Of a stretch of 64,000 bases of DNA, positions 1 to 9,606 are shown in pieces. Each line of letters begins with the position of its first letter. Positions within the stretch are counted from its first letter, which is position 1. This stretch comes from Rhynochetos jubatus (Eukaryota; Chordata; Aves; Eurypygiformes; Rhynochetidae): assembly GCA_027574665.1 (NCBI GenBank), contig CM050690.1:68305433-68369432 (forward strand), read 5' to 3'. The position numbers and the translations under genes are program-made. A model generated the notes under the pieces. It ran no database searches, was not told the DNA's origin, and saw only the letters and a program-made list of their open reading frames with translations.

Positions 1-320
1 AAGCGTGACAGCCAGGGGTGTCGTCGTCGTCGTCGTCTGCGCACAAGAGCTGCGCGGGGGTGAAGGCGGCGGGCGGCTGGATGGCCAGGATGTCCCAGTG
101 GGGCACGCGGTGGGATGACATGCTCCTCAAATCTGTCATCCCCCCGCACCGAGTGCACGATGGACGTCAGCCTCCTCCTGCAGAGGGGGCAGTCGGGCTG
201 ACTGTCAGCCCACCGCCGGATACACGGATAGCAAAACCGGTGGAGGCAGGGCATGGTGTAGCTGGGCTCCTCCCAGCTGTCCAGGCATATTGGACAGCGG
301 CTGTCCAGCTCTGCAGCCAT
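1..320 (-). CDS. A0: TOPORS-like RING protein, N-terminal part only (cut by window edge)
   Basis: This is the first 106 or so codons of a gene A copy whose remainder lies left of the window. The start is the ATG at 320-318, the same start as in complete copies. All eight zinc ligands of the C3HC4 RING are present, and the frame is open to the edge through a polyarginine tract encoded by five TCG triplets on the plus strand, the shortest perfect tract in the array. Splice sites of the leader are at 528/529 (donor) and 409/407 (acceptor). Whether the missing tail is intact cannot be seen. Confidence 0.75.
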   Translation of the reverse strand, partial: MAAELDSRCPICLDSWEEPSYTMPCLHRFCYPCIRRWADSQPDCPLCRRRLTSIVHSVRGDDRFEEHVIPPRAPLGHPGHPAARRLHPRAALVRRRRRRRHPWLSR

Positions 321-408
321 CCTCTCCGCTTGCTGCGGTGGGGTGGGGGGAGCTGGGGGTGTCGGACGCTCCCTCTCACTGCTGCAGCAGCAGCCGCCGG
401 TGTCACGC

Positions 409-528
409 TGGAGAGGGGAGAGAGGCCGCAGTCAGTCACTGGGCCAGGCGGGAGGGGAAGAAAGGCCCAGGCCGCTCAGGAAGGAAACCTGCCAGCTCCC
501 CAGGTTGGGCTTTCCCCTCCCAGCTCAC
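409..528 (-). other. Predicted leader intron of A0
   Basis: On the minus strand a donor AG|GTGAGC (exon ends at 529) and an acceptor with a pyrimidine run ending CTCTCCAG (exon resumes at 407) bound 120 bp. Splicing would join a noncoding 5' exon to the exon carrying the start codon. In the spliced leader the RING frame has a TGA upstream and no earlier in-frame ATG, which supports the chosen start. The same sites recur in every unit except before A2, where the acceptor AG reads AA. Prediction only; no transcript evidence. Confidence 0.5.
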
Positions 529-765
529 CTCTGCTGCTGCGAGTGTGGCCCTTGGGTGCCCCGGCTGCCTGCAGCTGGCAGGGCCGGCCGGGGAAAGTCC
601 TCCCGCTGCTCTGGAGCAGCGAGCGGAAAACTGCCAGGACGAACTCCAAAATCAGGACCCAAGCACCAGGGCTCCTGTGAGCAGTGCAGCCTCGCAGACT
701 GCTCAGCTGGAGTGAGGGCACGGGCCGGCTGGGTGGGACTTTGATGCCTGGAGACAGTGCCTCGC

Positions 766-779
766 CCGGTGACATCACA
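766..779 (-). promoter_or_regulatory. CRE-like promoter element upstream of A0
   Basis: The minus strand reads TGTGATGTCACCGG, containing TGATGTCA, one base from the cAMP-response element TGACGTCA. It lies about 240 bp upstream of the leader splice donor. The same word occurs in every unit and, doubled, upstream of the separate gene D, so it is probably part of a shared TATA-less promoter. Binding by CREB/ATF/CREM factors is inference. Confidence 0.4.
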
Positions 780-1420
780 GTCCACCCGTCGGCGACAACA
801 GAACCAACCCATCGCTGGGGACCATACCTCATTGGAACCATCACTCAGTGATCTCACAATGGGCAACCCTCGGCCCAGCAGCCCTGCAGCCCCAGCTCAC
901 GTGTCTGGGGTTCCCACAGCGCCACTGCCCACTCCATCCCCCCATCTCCTGGCTTGTGCCCAGCATCGGTGTTTCACGCCAGGCACCGAGGCCTCGGCCG
1001 TGTCTTCCCAGGGCCCTGTCAGGTCGCTCTGGCCGGGGCAGCCGTCTCCAGGCACCTGCGGCAAGAGGGTTGACAGGGTGACACCTCCTGCCTCCCTGGA
1101 GGCTCCCCCCACGCCCCAGCACTGCTGGCCAGGCCCCTGGGCTCCCACGGGGGTCCCAGCAGCACTTGGCTCCCTCTCGCGCGTTTCCTCCTCTCCCTCT
1201 CCCCCAGCCAGGCGGCACGAGGGTGATCCCCCCGCTCAGCACCCATCAGGCCTCATCCCGGCACTGCGTCCCGTTTGGGGTCCTGGGCAGGGCGGAGGCC
1301 CACAGACCAGAGGGACTCAGGGGAGCCAAGGAGGATCTGTGTGTCTGGGGCTGGTCCGGCATGGAGCAGGGAAGGCCTCGGGGCACCTCGAAGCGCACCC
1401 CAGTGCCTACGGGAAAGGCA

Positions 1421-2374
1421 TCAAGTGCAGGGAGACCAAGCTCTTTCCAGCTGTGCCTGGTAGGATGGGGACAGACAGCGGCCAATCCTGATGAGAGTCC
1501 TGAGGGCTGATATTGTCAGCCTCCCAGTCCCCTTGGAGCTGGCGGGCACCCCAGCTGCTGGTCCAGCACTGGTTTCACCAGCCTCTGGGGCAGCCTCCCA
1601 CTGTCGCCGGCGGGGTGGCCTCTCGTTTGGCAGTGAAGTGGCCTCCTGGCCGCTAGCCCTCCTCTTTGGGGCTTGCCAGGGCCCCCACCGGGAGTGTTGG
1701 CTGCCCTGCATGGGAGTGGAGGTCCTGGGCACTGCCTCCTCTGGGTGCTCCTGCGGCTCTTCCTGCTGCCCGTGGGTGGGGTTGGGGGCAGAGGAGGGGC
1801 TGCTGGGATACTTCCGAAGGGCAGCCGATGAGGTGCTCGGGACCTCTTCTGCCCCCAGTCTGTTGGGATTGTGGGAAGGTGCTGGGTTGGATGCAGCAGC
1901 ATCCCCTTGGGAGATGGGGATGCTGCTCTTCCGAGACACGGAAAACTTATGCCCAGACGTAGGCATAGAACCCGCCCACTGGAGCCTGGAGCAGCGACTT
2001 CGCACCTGCCAGCCAGGTTGCTGCAGGCTGATGGAGGCTGTGGGCGGCTGGGTGTCCGGGAGCTTCTCCTGTCAGCTGGACGACGACTGATGGAGCTGCA
2101 GGTGTGGGATGACATGCTCCTCAAAGTCGTTGTGTGCCCGCACCCAGTGCACGATGGAGGTCGCCCGCCTCTTGCACAGGGGGCACTCGGGCTTGCCCTC
2201 AGCCCACCGCAGGACGCACCCGTAACACAACTGGTGGAGGCACGTCATGGCGTAGCTGGCCTCCTCCCAGCTGTGCAGGCGTATGGGACAGCGGTTCTCC
2301 AGCTCTGTGGCCATGCTGTCCACTCGCCGCAGTGGGCTGGGGGGAGCTGAGGGTGACAAGCAGCTCCCTCTCAC
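1421..2374 (-). pseudogene. B1: degenerate TOPORS-like RING copy
   Basis: From the ATG at 2314 the frame reads a RING-like stretch that starts CPIR where A has CPIC. The second zinc-binding cysteine is therefore arginine; the other seven ligands remain. The frame stops at 2072 just after the post-RING segment (HQSSSS then TGA). The helical region found in A is missing, and the Ser/Pro-rich tail, homologous to one copy of the A repeat, continues in another frame at 1421-2005. Ligand loss, stop, deletion and frameshift together mark a pseudogene. A reduced peptide of about 80 residues could still be made. A donor-like GTGAGC lies upstream near 2527, as in A. Confidence 0.75.
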
Positions 2375-2743
2375 TGCCGCTGCAGCAGCGGGTGCTGCGC
2401 TAAGATATGAAGAGTGGCCATGGTCATGGGCTGCTCCAGGGAGAGCTGGAAGACATGCCCTGGCCCCTCAGAAAGGAAATCCTGCCAACACCCCACCCCA
2501 GGCTGAGCTTTCCCATCGCAGCTCACCTATGCTGCTGCGAGGGAGTCTGCTTCCCAGGTGCCCCGGCTGCCTGAAGATGGCAGGGCCGGGAAGAATCCCC
2601 TGGTGGCTCTGGGGTCGGGCACCGAGAGCTGTGGCGAACAACTGCCTGAGCATGACGCCAGCACCAAAAGCAGCCTGTCACGACAGCTCCAAGCCTCAAG
2701 CCACCCCAGTCCTTCCTGGGGCCTTAGTGAGAGGCTGGTGCCC

Positions 2744-3083
2744 CTGGGCCCTCTCTTGTTCAGGCTGACCAGTCCCAGCTCTCCCAGCCTTTCCTCACAG
2801 GAGACATCCTCCAGGCCCTTCAGCATCTTGCTGGCCCTTGGCTGGGCTCTCTCCGGCACCTCCTCATCCCTCTCGTCCTGGGCAGCTGGATACAGCAGTG
2901 CAGGGCTGGCAGCACCAGCGCTGAGGAGAGGGCAAGGACCCCCTCCCTCCACGTGCTGGCAGCACTCCTCCTGATGCAGCCCAGCAGACCGTTGGCCGCC
3001 GTTGCCACCGGGGCCCGCTGCTGGCACGTTCTGCGTTTTGGTGTCCCCCAGGAGCCCCGCTTCCTTTTCTGCAAAGCCGAGGC
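2744..3083 (-). mobile_element. CR1 LINE fragment, antisense (unit 1)
   Basis: The plus strand resembles the reverse complement of the CR1 3' region: a TTGTTCAGGCTGACCAGTCC-type start, then the segment around GATGCAGCCCAGCAGACCGTTGG that matches CR1 near the end of ORF2. The element is truncated at both ends and diverged. Both gene-sized ORFs crossing it are shadows. Confidence 0.75.
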
Positions 3084-3460
3084 GGATCACGCGCAGGAAG
3101 GCCGTGCAGCGGCCTTGCAGGCTGCAGGGGTGTCTGCCAGCAGGGCTGTCTGCCAGCAGGGCTGGGGGAGTCCTTGCAGGACGTGGGGCGAAAGCGTGTG
3201 GGGTTGCCCAGACCTTTGGAGAGGCTGTTGTCGAGAGGCTTGTGGGAACGGGCCAGGCTGGTGCCAGTATGTCTGGGGAAAGGCTTCAAAGCAGGACAGA
3301 GGTGGGCCCAGCGAGAAGCCGAGGGAGGCGGGGCATTTCAGCCCATGGCACAAAAGTGTTCTGCTTGAATGGCCAATCTGTTTCTGGATTGCTCCCGAAA
3401 TCCTGGGGTGCTCGGGGTTGAGGGCTTTGCTGTCCGCACAGGCCAAGGCAAGGCCTGAGA

Positions 3461-3740
3461 GATGGGCCTCCTTCACCTGCCACGTCCTTCGTGCAGCAGG
3501 CCTGTCCCCACAAGAGCGACCCCCTCCTACCTGCCAGCCGTGGCTGCGGGCTTTGGGGCTGGAGGGGTTGGGCCACTGTTGTGGAATGGTGTCAGGGGAA
3601 GGCTGACGAAGCCGATAAGCTGAGCTCGCAGCGCCAGCACCCTGACGCTGCCGTCTGTCAGCAGGCCTGGCTGGGCGCGCCCTCGCAGCCTGGGGGGCGG
3701 AGGTGTTGGGGGTCCTTGGAGCTGCGTCGTGCCCGCTGGC
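3461..3740 (-). pseudogene. Relic of the 3' end of gene D (unit 1)
   Basis: This piece is clearly homologous to two separate stretches near gene D: 48823-48975 and about 49332-49470. Here they are joined directly at about 3605, so roughly 355 bp between them, including the poly(A) signal of D, are absent. The RING part of D is not present. The long ORFs across it reflect high GC content rather than a gene. Confidence 0.65.
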
Positions 3741-3849
3741 CAAACGGGCCGAGCGATGCAGCGACAGCAGGCGCGTGCGAGGCTGAGGGACTCGGGGCCT
3801 TCTCCATCTCAGCCTTCACTGCCGCTGCCCCCAGGTGTTTTGTCCCCGA

Positions 3850-4165
3850 GGCAGCGATCAAGGAGCGGAGGGATCCCAGCATCAGAGGACGTGCAACTCA
3901 GGGGGCTCCTAAGAAATCTTGCCCCGTACAAGCCCAAGGACCCTGACGGGATTTGTCTGGGGGTGTCAAGTGAGCAGGCTGATGTCACAGCCAGGCCACC
4001 CTCTGTCATCTTTGGAAGACTGCAGCTTGGGGGAGGTACCAAAGACTAGAGAGGGCCAGGTGTTGCACCCCATCTGCCAAAAAGGCAAGAGGATGGGCTG
4101 AGGCACTGCGGGAGAGTTCATCCTCGCTTCCACCTCTGGGGAAAGTATGGACTGAGTCCTGGTAG
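3850..4165 (+). mobile_element. CR1 LINE reverse-transcriptase fragment, sense (unit 1)
   Basis: The plus-strand translation from about 3885 (LRGLLRNLAPYKPKDPDG, then ADVTARPPSVIF) matches the CR1 ORF2 motif around HKSMGPDGIHPRVL...ADVIARPLSIIFE. After a frameshift it continues as a QKGKRM-type match to FKKGKKED, then into a decayed SLTSVPGK-like stretch. Stops and frameshifts show it is dead. It lies 100 bp beyond the gene A poly(A) signal, in opposite orientation to the gene. Confidence 0.7.
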
Positions 4166-4271
4166 CCATGGCAGGCCACAGGAGAAACCCACACCGGTGG
4201 GGATAGCAACACCAGCTACACTGTCAGAAATGCCAAGGCTCTTTCGGTAGCTTTTGTACACTGTTGGATTC

Positions 4272-4277
4272 TTTAAT
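4272..4277 (-). terminator. Poly(A) signal ATTAAA of A1
   Basis: The minus strand reads CATTAAAGAATCC about 105 bp beyond the A1 stop codon. ATTAAA is the commonest variant of AATAAA. It is present at the same place after every A copy. Confidence 0.5.
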
Positions 4278-4381
4278 GATTGGAGATGGACTGATAAGGT
4301 CAGCCTCCCGCTCCCCTTGGAGCTGGCGGGTGCCCCAGCTGCATGTCCGGCGTTGGTTTCACCAGCACCTGGGGCAGCCTC

Positions 4382-6466
4382 CTACTGTTGCCGGTGGGCT
4401 GGCCTCTTGTTTGGTGGTGAAGTGGCCACCTGGCCATCAGCCCTCCTGTTTGGTGCTCGCCAGGGCTCCTGCGGGGCGCGTTGGCTGCCCTGGCTGAGCG
4501 TGGAGGGCCCAGGCACAGCCTGCTCTCGGGAGTCCTGTGGCTCTTCCTGCCGACGGGCTGGCCTCTTGTTTGGTGGTGAACTGGCCATCTGGCCCTCAGC
4601 CCTCCTCTTTGGTGCTCGCCGGGGCTCCTGCGGGCAGCGTTGGCTGCCCTGGCTGGGCGTGGAGGGCCCAGGCACAGGCTCCTCTCGGGAGTCCTGTGGC
4701 TCTTCCTGCTGATGGGCTGGCCTCTTTTTCGGCAGAGAAGTGGCCACCTGGCCATCAGCCCTCCTGTTTGGTGCTCGCCGGGGCTCCTGCAGGCAGCGTT
4801 GGCTGCCCTGGCTGGGCGTGGAGGGCCGAGGCACAGCCTGCTCTCGGGAGTCCTGTGGCTCTTTCTGCTGATGGACTGGCCTCTTTTTCGGCAGAGAAGT
4901 GGCCACCTGGCCATCAGCCCTCCTGTTTGGTGCTCGCCGGGGCTCCTGCAGGCAGCGTTGGCTGCCCTGGCTGGGCGTGGAGGGCCCAGGCACAGGCTCC
5001 TCTTGGGAGTCCTGTGGCTCTTCCTGCCGACGGGCTGGCCTCTTTTTCGGCAGAGAAGTGGCCACCTGGCCATCAGCCCTCCTGTTTGGTGCTCGCCGGG
5101 GCTCCTGCAGGCAGCGTTGGCTGCCCTGGCTGGGCGTGGAGGGCCCAGGCACAGGCTCCTCTCGGGAGTCCTGTGGCTCTTCCTGCCGACGGGCTGGCCT
5201 CTTTTTCGGCAGAGAAGTGGCCACCTGGCCATCAGCCCTCCTGTTTGGTGCTCGCCGGGGCTCCTGCGGGGCGCGTTGGCTGCCCTGGCTGAGCGTGGAG
5301 GGCCCAGGCACAGCCTGCTCTCGGGAGTCCTGTGGCTCTTCCTGCCGACGGGCTGGCCTCTTGTCTGGTGGTGAACTGGCGATCTGGCCATCGGCCCTCC
5401 TCTTTGGTGCTCGCCGGAGCTCCTGCGGGCAGCGTTGGCTGCCCTGGCTGGGCGTGGAGGGCCCAGGCACAGGCTCCTCTCGGGAGTCCTGTGGCTCTTC
5501 CTGCCGACGGGCTGGCCTCTTTTTCGGCAGAGAAGTGGCCACCTGGCCATCAGCCCTCCTGTTTGGTGCTCGCCGGGGCTCCTGCGGGGCGCGTTGGCTG
5601 CCCTGGCTGAGCGTGGAGGGCCCAGGCACAGCCTCCTCTCGGTGGTTCTGAGGCTCTTCCTGCCCCGCACGGGTGGGTTCAGGGGCATGGGAGGGGCTGC
5701 CGGGATCCTTCTGTAGGGCAGCTGATGGGGTGCTGGGGACGACCTCTTCTGCCTCCTGCCTGTCCTCATGGTGGGAGGGGGCTGGGTTGGGTGCGGCAGC
5801 TTCTCCTTCAGAGGCGGCAGGACTGGGACAAGCAGTGGGGCTGATCTCCTGCTCCTCGGCATCACGGGGGTGCCCCAGGCCCATCCAGCGTCGGGCCTCA
5901 CGGCCGCACCAGTCCATGATGCTGTCAATCCGCCGCTGGACGAAGGTCCTCAGGTGCTGGCGTAGGTCAATCTGCAGCATCCGGACCAGGCTGTCCTCAT
6001 CCAGGCCAAAGCGCTGCAGGGTGGACAGCACGAGCGCCCGTGCTGCTGCTATTGCCGACCTGCCAGCCCTGAACAGCTGCCGCTGCAGGTCCTGTCGCAG
6101 CCGGGGCATCGTGAGCTGGATCAGTGCTAGGTGTTCCCAGAAGCGTGACAGCCAGGGGTGTCGTCGTCGTCGTCGTCGTCGTCTGCGCACAAGAGCTGCG
6201 CGGGGGTGAAGGCGGCGGGCGGCTGGATGGCCAGGATGTCCCAGTGGGGCACGCGGTGGGATGACATGCTCCTCAAATCTGTCATCCCCCCGCACCGAGT
6301 GCACGATGGACGTCAGCCTCCTCCTGCAGAGGGGGCAGTCGGGCTGACTGTCAGCCCACCGCCGGATACACGGATAGCAAAACCGGTGGAGGCAGGGCAT
6401 GGTGTAGCTGGGCTCCTCCCAGCTGTCCAGGCATATTGGACAGCGGCTGTCCAGCTCTGCAGCCAT
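4382..6466 (-). CDS. A1: TOPORS-like RING E3 ligase, 694 aa, 8-repeat form
   Basis: This is a probable RING-type ubiquitin (possibly also SUMO) E3 ligase acting in the nucleus. Residues 9-47 form a C3HC4 RING with spacing C9-x2-C12-x12-C25-x-H27-x2-C30-x2-C33-x10-C44-x2-C47, identical to TOPORS. Residues 51-71 (TSIVHSVRGDDRFEEHV) match the TOPORS segment just after its RING. A polyarginine tract follows at about 94-102. Residues 104-185 resemble the TOPORS post-RING helical region (LRQDLQRQLFRAG, then LRTFVQRRIDSI). The remainder is an acidic Ser/Pro linker and eight 53-residue repeats. TOPORS itself is longer (about 1,000 aa) and lacks this repeat tail. The ATG has a good context (A at -3, G at +4). 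A leader intron is predicted at 6555-6674. Substrates are unknown; function is inferred from the family. Confidence 0.82.
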   Translation of the reverse strand: MAAELDSRCPICLDSWEEPSYTMPCLHRFCYPCIRRWADSQPDCPLCRRRLTSIVHSVRGDDRFEEHVIPPRAPLGHPGHPAARRLHPRAALVRRRRRRRRRHPWLSRFWEHLALIQLTMPRLRQDLQRQLFRAGRSAIAAARALVLSTLQRFGLDEDSLVRMLQIDLRQHLRTFVQRRIDSIMDWCGREARRWMGLGHPRDAEEQEISPTACPSPAASEGEAAAPNPAPSHHEDRQEAEEVVPSTPSAALQKDPGSPSHAPEPTRAGQEEPQNHREEAVPGPSTLSQGSQRAPQEPRRAPNRRADGQVATSLPKKRPARRQEEPQDSREEPVPGPSTPSQGSQRCPQELRRAPKRRADGQIASSPPDKRPARRQEEPQDSREQAVPGPSTLSQGSQRAPQEPRRAPNRRADGQVATSLPKKRPARRQEEPQDSREEPVPGPSTPSQGSQRCLQEPRRAPNRRADGQVATSLPKKRPARRQEEPQDSQEEPVPGPSTPSQGSQRCLQEPRRAPNRRADGQVATSLPKKRPVHQQKEPQDSREQAVPRPSTPSQGSQRCLQEPRRAPNRRADGQVATSLPKKRPAHQQEEPQDSREEPVPGPSTPSQGSQRCPQEPRRAPKRRAEGQMASSPPNKRPARRQEEPQDSREQAVPGPSTLSQGSQRAPQEPWRAPNRRADGQVATSPPNKRPAHRQQ
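4385..5659 (-). repeat. In-frame 159-bp minisatellite, 8 copies (A1)
   Basis: Eight 53-codon repeats lie in the A1 tail. Each runs EEPQDSRE..VPGPST.SQGSQ..., then a basic APKRRADGQ or APNRRADGQ block, then a PPNKRPARRQ or LPKKRPARRQ block. Copies differ by small diagnostic swaps (RAPQEPRR, RCPQELRR, RCLQEPRR), so they can be tracked between units. Confidence 0.95.
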
Positions 6467-6554
6467 CCTCTCCGCTTGCTGCGGTGGGGTGGGGGGAGCT
6501 GGGGGTGTCGGACGCTCCCTCTCACTGCTGCAGCAGCAGCCGCCGGTGTCACGC

Positions 6555-6674
6555 TGGAGAGGGGAGAGAGGCCGCAGTCAGTCACTGGGCCAGGCGGGAG
6601 GGGAAGAAAGGCCCAGGCCGCTCAGGAAGGAAACCTGCCAGCTCCCCAGGTTGGGCTTTCCCCTCCCAGCTCAC
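6555..6674 (-). other. Predicted leader intron of A1
   Basis: Donor AG|GTGAGC at 6675/6674 and acceptor CTCTCCAG|CG at 6555/6553 on the minus strand, as for the first copy. The open frame between the acceptor and the ATG contains no other ATG. Confidence 0.5.
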
Positions 6675-6911
6675 CTCTGCTGCTGCGAGTGTGGCCCTTG
6701 GGTGCCCCGGCTGCCTGCAGCTGGCAGGGCCGGCCGGGGAAAGTCCTCCCGCTGCTCTGGAGCAGCGAGCGGAAAACTGCCAGGACGAACTCCAAAATCA
6801 GGACCCAAGCACCAGGGCTCCTGTGAGCAGTGCAGCCTCGCAGACTGCTCAGCTGGAGTGAGGGCACGGGCCGGCTGGGTGGGACTTTGATGCCTGGAGA
6901 CAGTGCCTCGC

Positions 6912-6925
6912 CCGGTGACATCACA
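6912..6925 (-). promoter_or_regulatory. CRE-like promoter element of A1
   Basis: TGTGATGTCACCGG on the minus strand, about 240 bp upstream of the A1 leader donor. Confidence 0.4.
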
Positions 6926-7566
6926 GTCCACCCGTCGGCGACAACAGAACCAACCCATCGCTGGGGACCATACCTCATTGGAACCATCACTCAGTGATCT
7001 CACAATGGGCAACCCTCGGCCCAGCAGCCCTGCAGCCCCAGCTCACGTGTCTGGGGTTCCCACAGCGCCACTGCCCACTCCATCCCCCCATCTCCTGGCT
7101 TGTGCCCAGCATCGGTGTTTCACGCCAGGCACCGAGGCCTCGGCCATGTCTTCCCAGGGCCCTGTCAGGTCGCTCTGGCCGGGGCAGCCGTCTCCAGGCA
7201 CCTGCGGCAAGAGGGTTGACAGGGTGACACCTCCTGCCTCCCTGGAGGCTCCCCCCACGCCCCAGCACTGCTGGCCAGGCCCCTGGGCTCCCACGGGGGT
7301 CCCAGCAGCACTTGGCTCCCTCTCGCGCGTTTCCTCCTCTCCCTCTCCCTCAGCCAGGCGGCACGAGGGTGATCCCCCCGCTCAGCACCCATCAGGCCTC
7401 ATCCCGGCACTGCGTCCCGTTTGGGGTCCTGGGCAGGGTGGAGGCCCACAGACCAGAGGGACTCAGGGGAGCCAAGGAGGATCTGTGTGTCTGGGGCTGG
7501 TCCGGCATGGAGCAGGGAAGGCCTCGGGGCACCTCGAAGCGCACCCCAGTGCCTACGGGAAAGGCA

Positions 7567-8520
7567 TCAAGTGCAGGGAGACCAAGCTCTTTCCAGCTGT
7601 GCCTGGTAGGATGGGGACAGACAGCGGCCAATCCTGATGAGAGTCCTGAGGGCTGATATTGTCAGCCTCCCAGTCCCCTTGGAGCTGGCGGGCACCCCAG
7701 CTGCTGGTCCAGCACTGGTTTCACCAGCCTCTGGGGCAGCCTCCCACTGTCACCGGCGGGGTGGCCTCTCGTTTGGCAGTGAAGTGGCCTCCTGGCCACT
7801 AGCCCTCCTCTTTGGGGCTTGCCAGGGCCCCCACCGGGAGTGTTGGCTGCCCTGCATGGGAGTGGAGGTCCTGGGCACTGCCTCCTCTGGGTGCTCCTGC
7901 GGCTCTTCCTGCTGCCCGTGGGTGGGGTTGGGGGCAGAGGAGGGGCTGCTGGGATACTTCCGAAGGGCAGCCGATGAGGTGCTCGGGACCTCTTCTGCCC
8001 CCAGTCTGTTGGGATTGTGGGAAGGTGCTGGGTTGGATGCAGCAGCATCCCCTTGGGAGATGGGGATGCTGCTCTTCCGAGACACGGAAAACTTATGCCC
8101 AGACGTAGGCATAGAACCCGCCCACTGGAGCCTGGAGCAGCGACTTCGCACCTGCCAGCCAGGTTGCTGCAGGCTGATGGAGGCTGTGGGCGGCTGGGTG
8201 TCCGGGAGCTTCTCCTGTCAGCTGGACGACGACTGATGGAGCTGCAGGTGTGGGATGACATGCTCCTCAAAGTCGTTGTGTGCCCGCACCCAGTGCACGA
8301 TGGAGGTCGCCCGCCTCTTGCACAGGGGGCACTCGGGCTTGCCCTCAGCCCACCGCAGGACGCACCCGTAACACAACTGGTGGAGGCACGTCATGGCGTA
8401 GCTGGCCTCCTCCCAGCTGTGCAGGCGTATGGGACAGCGGTTCTCCAGCTCTGTGGCCATGCTGTCCACTCGCCGCAGTGGGCTGGGGGGAGCTGAGGGT
8501 GACAAGCAGCTCCCTCTCAC
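7567..8520 (-). pseudogene. B2: degenerate RING copy with an extra nonsense codon
   Basis: Same CPIR ligand loss and early stop (8218) as its sister copies; the RING part starts at the ATG at 8460. In addition the tail frame is cut at 7750-7752, where CGA has become TGA (plus strand tcgccgg to tcaccgg). This is unique to this copy. Confidence 0.75.
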
Positions 8521-8889
8521 TGCCGCTGCAGCAGCGGGTGCTGCGCTAAGATATGAAGAGTGGCCATGGTCATGGGCTGCTCCAGGGAGAGCTGGAAGAC
8601 ATGCCCTGGCCCCTCAGAAAGGAAACCCTGCCAACACCCCACCCCAGGCTGAGCTTTCCCATCGCAGCTCACCTATGCTGCTGCGAGGGAGTCTGCTTCC
8701 CAGGTGCCCCGGCTGCCTGAAGATGGCAGGGCCGGGAAGAATCCCCTGGTGGCTCTGGGGTCGGGCACCGAGAGCTGTGGCGAACAACTGCCTGAGCATG
8801 ACGCCAGCACCAAAAGCAGCCTGTCACGACAGCTCCAAGCCTCAAGCCACCCCAGTCCTTCCTGGGGCCTTAGTGAGAGGCTGGTGCCC

Positions 8890-9229
8890 CTGGGCCCTCT
8901 CTTGTTCAGGCTGACCAGTCCCAGCTCTCCCAGCCTTTCCTCACAGGAGACATCCTCCAGGCCCTTCAGCATCTTGCTGGCCCTTGGCTGGGCTCTCTCC
9001 GGCACCTCCTCGTCCCTCTCGTCCTGGGCAGCTGGATACAGCAGTGCAGGGCTGGCAGCACCAGCGCTGAGGAGAGGGCAAGGACCCCCTCCCTCCACGT
9101 GCTGGCAGCACTCCTCCTGATGCAGCCCAGCAGACCATTGGCCGCCGTTGCCACCGGGGCCCGCTGCTGGCACGTTCTGCGTTTTGGTGTCCCCCGGGAG
9201 CCCCGCTTCCTTTTCTGCAAAGCCGCGGT
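8890..9229 (-). mobile_element. CR1 LINE fragment, antisense (unit 2)
   Basis: Same fragment as at 2744-3083, with a few substitutions (for example gaccattgg for gaccgttgg near 9134). Confidence 0.75.
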
Positions 9230-9606
9230 GGATCACGCGCTTGAAGGCCGTGCAGCGGCCTTGCAGGCTGCAGGGGTGTCTGCCAGCAGGGCTGTCTGCC
9301 AGCAGGGCTGGGGGAGTCCTTGCAGGACGTGGGGCGAAAGCGTGTGGGGTTGCCCAGACCTTTGGAGAGGCTGTTGTCGAGAGGCTTGTGGGAACGGGCC
9401 AGGCTGGTGCCAGTATGTCTGGGGAAAGGCTTCAAAGCAGGACAGAGGTGGGCCCAGCGAGAAGCCGAGGGAGGCGGGGCATTTCAGCCCATGGCACAAA
9501 AGTGTTCTGCTTGAACGGCCAATCTGTTTCTGGATTGCTCCCGAAATCCTGGGGTGCTCGGGGTTGAGGGCTTTGCTGTCCGCACAGGCCAAGGCAAGGC
9601 CTGAGA

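Noticed and set aside
590..605. A kappa-B-like site (GGAGGACTTTCCCC on the minus strand) in the 5' exon
   Set aside because: It does not fit the full GGGRNNYYCC consensus and lies within the predicted leader exon, so chance is the better explanation.
757..1491. A 244-residue plus-strand ORF repeated in every unit
   Set aside because: It is Pro/Ser-rich, runs antisense to the predicted A promoter region, is disrupted in unit 3 and has no domain. It is a GC-rich open frame carried by the array.
3087..3743. A 218-residue minus-strand ORF repeated in every unit
   Set aside because: It crosses the D relic and spacer. At the D locus the equivalent sequence is 3' untranslated and flanking DNA in a different arrangement.
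4899..5651. Plus-strand ORFs of 190-250 residues across the minisatellite
   Set aside because: They are antisense shadows of the A tail with low-complexity Trp/Leu/Ser composition and no start context or splice signals.
4385..5659. Regular repeats resembling a CRISPR array
   Set aside because: The unit is 159 bp, contiguous and coding, with no spacers, and the genome is vertebrate.
4300..5928. A 542-residue minus-strand ORF overlapping A1 in another frame (also beside A6 and A7)
   Set aside because: It stays open because the 159-bp repeat is a multiple of three and stop-poor. It lacks the RING, and its N-terminus is a frameshifted reading of the helical region.
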